NCBI GenBank assembly: GCA_035048485.1
Contig: CM068581.1
Coordinates: 7,763,430-7,827,429, forward strand
Direction of reading: 5' to 3'
Length of the DNA: 64,000 nt
DNA from: Pteria penguin
Lineage: Eukaryota > Mollusca > Bivalvia > Pterioida > Pteriidae
Made by a program: the position numbers and the translations under genes. Below are positions 53,300 through 64,000 of the stretch, one piece after another. A model generated the notes under the pieces. That model was not told the origin of the DNA. It saw only the letters and a program-made list of their open reading frames with translations, and ran no database searches. Each line of letters starts with the position of its first letter. Positions within the stretch are counted from its first letter, which is position 1.

Positions 53300-53603
53300 A
53301 TACCTACCCTCTTTCTTTAATTAAAGATTCGATACTGGAAAAGAGGGGTAGACCTGTAACAATCTTAGCTGCTTGATATTGTATTTTCTCCAACTGTTCA
53401 CATTCAGATTCGTTACACCCATCCCATAGTTCACACGCGTATTCTAGAAAAGGAAGAATTAAGGTCAAATAGATTTTGTTTAGAGCACACCGACTAAGGA
53501 CATATTTTAGTTTTCGAAGAACATTTATTTGATTTAGAGCTGTTATACAAATATTACTGATATGATTAGACCATTTACCATCAGAACTGAATATGCATAT
53601 CAT
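53300..53603 (-). pseudogene. LINE reverse transcriptase C-terminal fragment
   Basis: The minus frame encodes FSSDGKWSNHISNIC, KLKYVLSRCALNKIYLTLIL, PFLEYACELWDGC and KIVTGLPLFSS, the conserved end of CR1/Jockey-type non-LTR polymerases. It is cut at 53600 by the left boundary of the inverted-repeat-flanked region, so it may be the insertion target. Confidence 0.8.
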
Positions 53604-54100
53604 CGCTTGGTTAGTTTGATTTGTTATCTACCAAATTGCCATTCAATACTTGTATAAAGAAAACATAACAAGGTATTGCTTTAACTAATTGAGCCTTTAA
53701 ATGTTGCTGTATGTTATTCTCTATCATTTTAGTGTATGAGTATTTATGTTAATTTCAGTCAGTCTTGGGACTAATTAGGTTGATAGTCCTTCTCAAGTAG
53801 ATGACTCACATTGACATTCTGGCAACATGTCAAAGGTCAAGGACATTCTGATTTTAACAGAGACCTATGTCTTTCATAGGTTCAACTTTATGGCATGTAC
53901 GTTTTCCCCGCACATTAATATATATAGTATAATTTGATTGCAATTGGGAAACACAACTTTTTATACATGTGCAGTTTTATGGCATGTACATTTTCCCACA
54001 CATTAATATATGTCAGATGGTTGTCAATTATGTTTTGAACTGACTGATAGATTAGCAGATTTCATAATGACTAATAGTCAGTGGATGGACAGCACCATAC

Positions 54101-54133
<33 letters not shown>

Positions 54134-54411
54134 GCAATGAATCTGTAATTCAAATATTAATGAATCCAAGGGCTTACAAACTCAGGAAAAAGGGATAAAA
54201 ATAGAACAGAAAGCTTTGAACACTCAACGCTGTTTATTTTCTGAGTATATTGAAACTTAAAGTTTTACACATTATTATGTTACTGAAATATATATCCGTC
54301 CTATTTTACACCAAATATATACACACAAAATAAACAAATAAAGAAACAATATGAACTACAAAGAAATAAATGATAAATACTAGAAACAATTTTCAATAGT
54401 TATGTTTAAAA
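53595..54411 (+). repeat. Left inverted-repeat arm
   Basis: It begins near GCATATCATCGC and matches the reverse complement of the right arm at roughly 85-90% by eye. It includes a poly-A/AAAAG run at 54100-54133. Confidence 0.85.
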
Positions 54412-54793
54412 ATATTAAATAACTGCATCGAATCAAAAAGATATAGATATTATTATTATATATATCTTTATGAATTGACAACATTTGGGCAAACATTTAG
54501 AATATAAAAAGCTTATCATCTTGTAATCCTCTTGGGTTATATTTACAAAATATGGGGGTCCATAAACGTTTCCGTATAAACAGCGTTGATTGTTCAAAGC
54601 TTTCTGTTCTATTTTTATCCTTTTTTTCCCTAGTTTGTAAGCCATTGGATTCATTACTTTTTGAAATACAGATTCATGTGTATGGTGCTGTTCATTCACT
54701 GACTATTATTCATTCTTATAACATATATTCTTTACTAGGGTTTTATGCCGGGAAAAATCCGGTTCCAGCTCCCATCATTCACGGACCATCGAA

Positions 54794-56275
54794 ATGAAGA
54801 AGGCTGATGAGCCAACAAAATTTGTCGATATACAAGACCAAGACAGTGACATCAGCTCGGTCAAATCCTGGGTACGGAATGAGAAAAGACCAGATTATAG
54901 TGACATATCTGCTGAGAGCTATGCTGTGAAGTCACTGTGGTCTCAATGGAACAGGTTGGCCATAAAAGATGATCTGTTGTGCAGAGTGTAGGAGGTAGAA
55001 GGAAGCAGGAACGCTACGTACCAAGCTATCGCTCCGTTCACTGAACGCAGGACAATTTTGGAGCATGCACACGACTCAAAGACAGCTGGTCACTTAGGCG
55101 TCAGTAAAACACTGAGCAAATACGTCAAGGCTACTACTGGCCAGGTCTGCAGAGTGACGTCCGTAGCTACATAGCAGGATGTCAGACTTGCTCCAAACGC
55201 AAATCCCCGACTAAGAACAAGAAAGCTCCGATGCAAACACTGCTTATTGGGTATCCTATGGAACGGGTTGCTACCGATATTCTTGGCGAGTTTCCAGAGA
55301 CTGCCAATGTAAATTGGTACATCTTAGTTATCTCAGATTACTACACTAAGTGGACTGAGGCCTTTCCCATGCCAAACATGGAGGCAAAGACAGTTGCGCG
55401 TATAATTGTCGAAGAAGTCATCTGTAGATCTGGTGTCCCGAAGAAGTCATCTGTAGATTCATTCAGACCAGGGAAGGCAATATGAGAGTGCCTTATTTTC
55501 AGAAGTCTGTAAATGTCTGCAAATACAGAAAACGCGGACCACCACATATCATCCCCAGTCGGATGGTATGGTGGAGAGGTTCAACAAGCCACCATGCTGA
55601 GTGCCTATGTACAGTACAGGGACTGGGATGATCACATTCCCTATGTGATGATGGCATACAGAGCATCAGAGCATGAGTCCACGGGATTCACGCCGAATAG
55701 TCTGATGCTTGGCAGGGAGACATCTACGCCATTGGACATCATTTACGAAATGCCCCAGTCCTGGAAAAGATTCCAAGTCACGAATGGGCATGGGTTCTCA
55801 GAGAATGGAAAGGGCGCATGGGTTGGTCAGGAACAACGTGCAAGGTTCTATCCGCAGACAGAAACATTACCACGACATTAAAATGTCGTATGAGCAGTTT
55901 AAAGCTGGAGACCTGGTGTATGTCTATTTCCCTCAGCGAAAAGTAGGATGTTCACCAAAGTTCACATCTTACTGGCGACGACCATTCAAGGTTCTTGCTA
56001 AGTTATCAGAAGTCCTGTGTAAAGTAAGCTGTGGAAGAAACGACAAAGAGCAGGTTATTCATTGTGATAGGATGAAAGCATGTAAGCAACAATTGTTGAG
56101 GGGAAAGACTGAGAGTGATGAAAGCAAGGAGGTAGGAAAGTCTGACCCGGAAAAACTTGAGTCTGAAGATGAATGTGAACTATCAGATGATTTAAAAATA
56201 CAACATGAAAAAGGGTTAGAGACTGTCGAAGAATTAGCCGGAAATTCTCGATCTACGAGATTGCGTCGTGAGTGA
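54794..56275 (+). pseudogene. Gypsy-type integrase, frameshifted
   Basis: Read across frames, the domain order of a Ty3/Gypsy integrase is complete. There is an N-terminal SSVKSWV..SDISAES..KSLWSQWNRL linker (54794-54990). The HHCC zinc-binding region follows (HDSKTAGHLGVSKT near 55070, CQTC near 55180). The DDE core has DILGEF at about 55279, SDQG at about 55458 and MVERFN at about 55567, with exactly 35 residues between the second Asp and the Glu. Then come DWDDHIPYVMMAYRASEHES and a C-terminal GDLVYVYFP..YWRRPFKV segment, like the GPY/F domain, ending in an acidic tail at 56275. Stops and frameshifts near 54990, 55130, 55480, 55590 and 55800 make it non-functional as it stands. Confidence 0.85.
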
Positions 56276-56374
56276 TTATGTGAAGGAATAGCAACCACAC
56301 ATCATATCAGACGCAAAATAAAAATACAAACTTGTACATTATGTAGATAAATTCTATATTTATATCTTTGCAGA

Positions 56375-57088
56375 TGGATATACCTACGACGAAGATGTCA
56401 AGAAAGGTTAAAGAGATTTGTCCGCTGTGCTTCGTAGAGCAGAAATGACTGGTCGAAACATCTTCTGACTTGTGCTAACAAGGTCCTGATATGCAAGGAC
56501 TGTCATGTATCCTTCAAAAAGAAAGAGTACATCCAGAAACACATAAAGAGCAAACACCCAGATTCCTCTCCTGCGCAGAATATCTCAGAACAGCAGCCGT
56601 CTACATCTACCGCGGCAGGTGAAAGTGATTGGGATGAAGATCCAGGCGAACTTCTGGGGAATGTGTCTGACAGTGATAGAGAGTCCGACGACGTCCAGGA
56701 CACCACCGGGAGTGCGAATCCTCTAGATGCTATCCCGTCAACATCAAGCATAAGTGATCAAGAGTTGTTTAAGGGAAGGATCTACAGAAAGAGGACTCAA
56801 CCCAGTCCGGTAACTAGCTCCCGGAAAGTGATCCGTTGTATGGAGGAGAAAAAAACGCCAGCTCGTGTACCTCAAGCAAAGGTCGTGAATACAGAGGAGA
56901 AAGCTGTGCAAGTGGAATTAAAAGAATGTTCTGTAGCGGTACAGACAATACCGAAAGAAGTCGTGGAGATGGGTGTCCAGATGGAAAGATACAGGAAGCG
57001 GGTGAAGGAGGTGACAGTAATGAAGTACACGGAAGGAGGGCGTAGCGTGGAAACTGTGAGAGAATGTGAAGAATTCTATAATATGTAA
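56375..57088 (+). pseudogene. Zinc-finger ORF downstream of the integrase
   Basis: After MSRKVKEICPLCFVEQK a one-base shift leads to NDWSKHLLTC, together a C2HC-type finger. CKDCHVSFKKKEYIQKHIKS plus KH then forms a C2H2 finger (C-X2-C-X12-H-X4-H). An acidic Ser-rich region and a Glu/Val-rich region run to the stop at 57088. The ATG at 56663 is internal to this frame. Position and composition suggest an accessory ORF of the same mobile element, possibly DNA- or RNA-binding. No cellular homologue recognised. Confidence 0.6.
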
Positions 57089-57796
57089 CTTTTGAAATCA
57101 TACTTTCATGTTTTGTTTTTTTTTCTGTGGATAGGTAGTCTAGCATTGAAGTCATTGCTACCAGTTTCCGTGATATTGGTTATTGATAATAGAGGGCAAG
57201 ATAGTTCCAAGATGTATAGATAAAACAAATAATGAAGCTTGAAACTTTTATCTTTATTTTGTCATGTACATGTATATACGTTTCGGTCATTTTCATTCAT
57301 CTATTCCTGAAGAAACAGGACCGGTCTATTTCATCATTATTTATGTTATTATAAATTTAGTATTATCAATATATTGAATCTGCAATTAAAGATTAAACAC
57401 TTAGAAAAAAAGGTTTAATTACTGTCATGCGAGGTCGCATGGGACATAGAGGCGTGGGTAGTGTGACGAACTGGTATTGTGTCGAATTGTCATTACAAGA
57501 GTGTAACCTTTACTTTACCCTTGTACAGGTTTATATTTAGGTACTTATGTCATACTTTTCTCAAGATTCACCGTAAATCTATTGGTAAAATCCGAAACAG
57601 CACGAAAGCAGGAGACTATATAAAGGCTCCGAGCTTGTGCATGGTGGTGAGTTTTTGTAAGCTATTCGAATCGTTAACATCGTGGTTAAAGCAGCATTGC
57701 AAACGGCTATTAAAGACAGGTTAGCGTCTGTCTGTCTGTCTGTTTAATACAACTGATCAGTGTTGTTTTTTACAACTGATCAGTGTTGTATTGGTT
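57089..57796. other. Element 3' region, possible LTR-like segment
   Basis: From TGTGACGAACTGG (57462) a ~250-bp stretch has a TATA-like ACTATATAAAGG at about 57617 and ATTAAAG at about 57710, as an LTR promoter would. I find no second copy upstream of the integrase, so this is not established as an LTR. A (GTCT)n run is at 57728-57744. Confidence 0.4.
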
Positions 57797-58094
<298 letters not shown>

Positions 58095-58467
58095 GGTTTC
58101 CATCCCGAATAAGGATAGGTCACATATAGGCTGTATGCTGTTGGCATGTATGACAAATGACGGGTCCGAGTATACAAGAGCACACGTCGTGGACATTGTA
58201 CATATATTTTAATATATATCACAGAGAGGGACTCCCGATGATTGAACGCGTTTCCATGCTTGTTAATATAAATATATGTAAATATTTAATCGTACCCTTC
58301 TTTGTTTTGTTTTATATTGCTTGATTCAGTCCCTTGATTTTACCCATCACTGTATCATAGGAATCATTAGTTTTTTTTGTATATGCATCACAACTGTTGT
58401 CATCTGCCTGCATCCATATGATAGGACAGGTCTAATATTTATATAAAGGACCCAAACACGTTACAAT
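58095..58467. other. Spacer between palindrome and right arm
   Basis: No gene or repeat recognised. Confidence 0.5.
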
Positions 58468-59153
58468 ACTTTTAAACATAACTATTGAAAATTATTTCTA
58501 GTATTTATCATTTATTCCTTTGTAATTCATATTGTTTTTTATTTGTTTATTTTATGTGTATATATTTGGTGTAAAATTGGACTGATATATATATTTCAGT
58601 TACATAATAATGTGTAACAATTTAAGTTTAAATTACAGAGTCATTGCTTTAGATTGTGTTAGGTGCTGTCCATCCACTGACTATTAGTCATTATGAAATC
58701 TGCTAATCCGTCACTCAGTTCAACACACAACTGACAACCATCTGACATATATTAATGTGTGGGGAAAATGTACATGCCATAAAACTGCACATGTTGTGTT
58801 TTCCAATTGCAATCAAATTCTAAATATATTAATGTGCGAGGAAAATGTACATGTAATAAAGTTGAGCCTGTGAAAAGACATAGGTCTCTGTTGCAATCAG
58901 AATGACATTGACCTTTGACATGTTGCCAGAATGCCAATGGGAGTCATCTACTTAAGAAGGACTATCAACCTAATAAGTTCCAAGACTGACTGAAATTAAC
59001 ATAAATACTCATACACTAGAATGATAGAAGATAACATACAGTAACATTTAAAGGCTCAATTAGTTATAGCAATACCTTGTTATGTTTCCTTTATACAAAT
59101 ATTGAATGGCAATTTGATAGATAACTAATTAAACTAACCGAGTGATAGCATGC
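58468..59153 (-). repeat. Right inverted-repeat arm
   Basis: Reverse complement of the left arm from GCATGCTATCAC inward. It lacks the ~110-bp insert seen on the left. The small minus frame at 58752-58937 is not a gene. Confidence 0.85.
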
Positions 59154-61074
<1,921 letters not shown>

Positions 61075-61820
61075 ATGGATTCCTTGGGTACCGACAATTC
61101 TGAACAAGTTTCTTTGCGTGATGTACTACAAGTAATCAAGCAACAAGGAGCCTCTATTGCTGCTTTAGATGCAAAAATAAGTGGTGAACTGGCTGGTCTT
61201 AAACAAGAAGTTTATGGATCCGCCTCTCAAATGAAGAAGTTGAAAACTGAGTCTCAGTACAAATGGCGGTTTGAGGAGAACAAAGTACAGTTTCTGTTCA
61301 ATTCAGAACTTTTAGAAGAAATTGATCAAGTTATTTGGGCAGTTGATAATTCTAAATTTGAATACGCAAAAGAAACAGCGATTTCTCTTAGTATTAAATT
61401 GAAGAAACGAAATAAACTTATCAAAATTGCTGACAGTAGTGATGGTGGCTGGGAAACTGTGCGACAGTACGAAACTAACGCAGTCGCTAGTGATTCCGAC
61501 AACGAGTCAAAGATTAACAAGGCTGAGTCCCGTGCTATCAAAAAGAAAAAGAATAATGCATCTAAAAAGAAGTCTAAACCTGCTACTGATTCTAAACCTA
61601 TAGCGATGTCCAGTTTATTTCTATGCAGCGGCCCTTTCGTGGCTCCCCGTCATGGTTCGGTGACGCTCAGGCATTCCCTTGGTCAGGAGGTTCAACAGAC
61701 CGGTTACAACGAAAACAAACCGGAGCCTGTTTTGCATGCGGCTCCTTCCAGCATTGGCGATCAGAGTGCCCCTTCTACCCAGAAAGAAACAGAACAGCAA
61801 AGGCTAAAGCAGAATAGTGA
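61075..61820 (+). CDS. Gag-like ORF of a DIRS-like retroelement, frameshifted
   Basis: From the ATG at 61075 the frame encodes a coiled, Lys-rich protein (VSLRDVLQVIKQQGASIAAL near the start, a basic KKKKNNASKKKSKP tract at ~61540-61585). The Gag continues in another frame (61623-61817), which contains a zinc knuckle CFACGSFQHWRSEC (61728-61769, C-X2-C-X4-H-X4-C). A shift near 61610-61625 is needed to join the two, either a mutation or recoding. Probable role: binding and packaging of element RNA. Confidence 0.75.
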
Positions 61821-61829
61821 CATTAAAGA

Positions 61830-63760
61830 TGAGTATTCATTGTATTGTGATTCTGTAAAATATAATCTTACACATAATTATTTTGAATATGAAGAGGGTC
61901 AAAGTGACATAATTGTCAAGGATAGGCTTAAAAATCATATTCAGTTTTGGAAAGATATTCAAACGTATGATTATATTTTGGATGTTATTGAGAATGGGTA
62001 TCGAATTCTATTTTTCTCTACTCCTCCGATTATCAAATAATAAATCTTCACTCAGGCATAACGCATTTGTGTTGAAAGCTATTCACGATCTTGTAATTAG
62101 GGGTTTAGTTGAGGAGTACTCACATAGACCAACAGTGGTAAATCCATTGACAGTTTCAGTTCAGAATAATGGAAAGAAACGTTTAATATTAGATTTAAGG
62201 CATGTAAATAAACACTTATGGAAAGCTTCTGTTAAATTTGAAGACATTAGAACAGCTATGCTTTTTATTTCTGAACATTCATTTTGTTTCAAATTTGATT
62301 TACATTCTGCTTACCACCATATAGAGATTTACGAACCACATACAGAGTACTTAGGGTTTTCATGGCGTATTAACGGAAATGAGAAGTTTTTTAAGTTCAC
62401 TGTATTACCCTTTGGACTTAGTTCAGCTTGCTATATCTTCACGAAGGTAACCCGACCTTTGATTAAAAAGTGGAGGAGTGAGGGCAAACATGTACTAATG
62501 TACTTAGATGATGGACTAGGTTCTCATTCAGACAAATATCAATGTTACAGAATTGCATGTGAAGTTAAACAAGATTTGATTAACAACGGATTTGTACCGA
62601 AAGTTGAAAAATCCATGTGGTTGCCATGTCAACAGGTTGTTTATTTAGGATATTTCATAGATATTGAAAATGGTATTATTAAAATACCACAAGAGAGGTT
62701 AGAGAAGGCTAAAACTGCAATATCTGAAATAGAATTTTCTATACAAAATTTAGGTAAAGTGCATGTAAGAACTATTGCCAGCTTTGTAGGACAAATTATA
62801 TTTATGGCATATGTGGTGGGAAACATTGTTTATATCATGACAAAATCTTTGAGCATAGATATTTTGAAAGCAGATGGATGGAACTGTGCTATTACTCTTA
62901 CTGAATGTAGTTTAGATCAAATTAAATTTTGGAAAGAAAATATTGAAAGAGTAAATGCAAAGAGTTTAAAATCAGATTTGAGCTGCAACAGTATTGTGTA
63001 CAGTGACTCCAGTAGCTCTGGCTATGGTGGCTATATTGTAGAAAATCTCAGCGGTATCGCACATGGGATGTGGTCAGATGTTGAGAAAACGCAAAGCTCC
63101 ACATGGCGGGAGTTGATGGCTGTTGAAAGAATGTTAATATCCCTGAAAACATTTTTAAGAGGTAAAAATATCAAATGGTTTACTGATAACAAAAATGTAG
63201 TATCTATTGCCGAAAAAGGGAGTATGAAAACAGATTTTCAAAGCATAGCGTTAAAGATTTTCAAAATTTGTTTGGATACAAATATTTCTTTACATTTGGA
63301 ATGGATACCAAGAACAGAAAATGAAAAAGCTGATCAGATAAGCAAGTTCATAGACTACGATGATTGGGGTATATCTGTTGAGATATTTGAATATCTTGAT
63401 TCCCTTTGGGGTCCCCATGAAGTAGACTTTTTTGCTTCTAGCTTTAACTGTAAGCTACCTATATTTTTCTCCAGATTTTGGACAAGTAATGCAACTGGTA
63501 TCGACGCATTTACTGCCGATTGGCATGGTGTAAATGGCTGGTTCGTACCACCTCTCTGTATTTTGCCTAAAGTGATTAGGTATTTACAACAGTGTAAAGC
63601 TTATGGAACATTGATTGTACCGTATTGGCCTTCGGCTAGTTTTTGGCCTTTGATTATTGATGGAGAGGATTTTATTAGTGATGTTGTAGCGTATGTGGAA
63701 TTACCTGTGAATAAAGAGTATTATGTTTCTAGTAAAATAGTACATTGTTTGGTAAAATAG
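61830..63760 (+). CDS. Reverse transcriptase/RNase H of a DIRS-like retroelement
   Basis: The N-terminal part (LKNHIQFWKDIQ, DVIENGYRI) is in frame with the first ORF up to its stop at 62040. The rest is in the next frame from about 62036 to 63760. RT motifs: KKRLILDLRHVN, FKFDLHSAYHHIEI, PFGLSSACYIFTKVTRPL and the catalytic MYLDDG (62498-62515). RNase H motifs: VYSDSSSSGYGGY, WRELMAVE, FTDNKNV and the ENEKADQISK end. The C-terminal part (EVDFFASSFNCKLP, ATGIDAFTADW) is typical of DIRS polyproteins. One frameshift near 62036 separates the halves; otherwise about 575 codons are uninterrupted, so the copy is young or the shift is functional. Confidence 0.88.
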
Positions 63761-63869
63761 ATTTACCGTTTAAAATGTACGCACTTCGATTTGATAGTAG
63801 GTACTATTAAAATATGAACAACAGTAAGGAAATATATATTTATGATGTATTACAAATTTATTTTTCCAG

Positions 63870-64000
63870 GCATTTAGGAATGATATCCAGGAGCTTCCGG
63901 AAGCCTTAGTTGAAAAGCGAATTTAGTAGCAGATCTTATTTGTGAAAGAAGAGCGCCGAATACAGTTAAAGGATATTACAATGCATTTATGCGATGGAAG
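63870..64000 (+). CDS. Start of a tyrosine recombinase ORF (cut by window edge)
   Basis: The frame holding NDIQELPEALVEKR, then (shifted) ADLICERRAPNTVKGYYNAF and MRWK, matches the N-terminal core-binding part of tyrosine recombinases of DIRS elements (SRA-x-x-T-x-x-Y-x-x-A-F-x-x-W pattern). The catalytic domain lies outside the window. Confidence 0.6.

Noticed and set aside
57462..57720. LTR of a Gypsy element
   Set aside because: It has TATA-like and polyadenylation-like words, but no second copy was found upstream of the integrase, so it is left unassigned.

Overview
This is nuclear DNA from a repeat-rich metazoan, most likely a bivalve mollusc. It is AT-rich, with large introns, GT..AG splice sites, many tandem arrays, Penelope-like and DIRS-like retroelements, a tRNA-derived SINE and pearl-like elements with tandem cores. 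The bivalve assignment is inferred from these repeat types; no marker gene proves it. Most long open frames here are not genes. They arise because several tandem arrays have periods divisible by three (69, 45, 42 and 30 bp), or from TA microsatellites.

Three cellular genes can be supported. (1) An ecto-5'-nucleotidase (NT5E/CD73-like) gene lies on the minus strand. Seven exons run from a signal-peptide exon at 22909-23241 down to 8677-8832, and all seven keep compatible splice phases. The last ~110-120 codons are not visible and probably lie left of the window, beyond the ~7 kb 69-bp satellite at 1-6988. (2) A two-exon gene for a small secreted cysteine-rich peptide lies on the plus strand (38713-38844 and 41178-41324), with a 30-bp minisatellite in its intron. 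(3) An intronless rhodopsin-class GPCR lies on the minus strand (43552-44799).

Layout: 1-6988 satellite with higher-order structure; 7-23 kb NT5E with introns full of MITEs, foldback elements, two minisatellites and Penelope tails; 24.5-25.4 kb a 49-bp array; 26.5-36 kb Penelope-like copies, one nested in a palindrome-rich MITE that itself sits in an older dispersed repeat; 38.7-44.8 kb the peptide and GPCR genes; 45.4-51.6 kb a SINE, two Penelope-like copies, a pearl-like element and a LINE relic; 53.6-59.2 kb a region bounded by long inverted repeats that holds a broken Gypsy-type integrase, a zinc-finger frame and a ~300-bp palindrome; 61-64 kb a DIRS-like element (gag, RT/RNase H, start of tyrosine recombinase) running off the right edge.

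The most unusual observation is in NT5E intron 4. The 42-bp minisatellite next to exon 4 is made from the last 35 nt of that exon plus the first 7 nt of the intron. The intron therefore begins with about 35 degenerate copies of its own exon end and splice donor.
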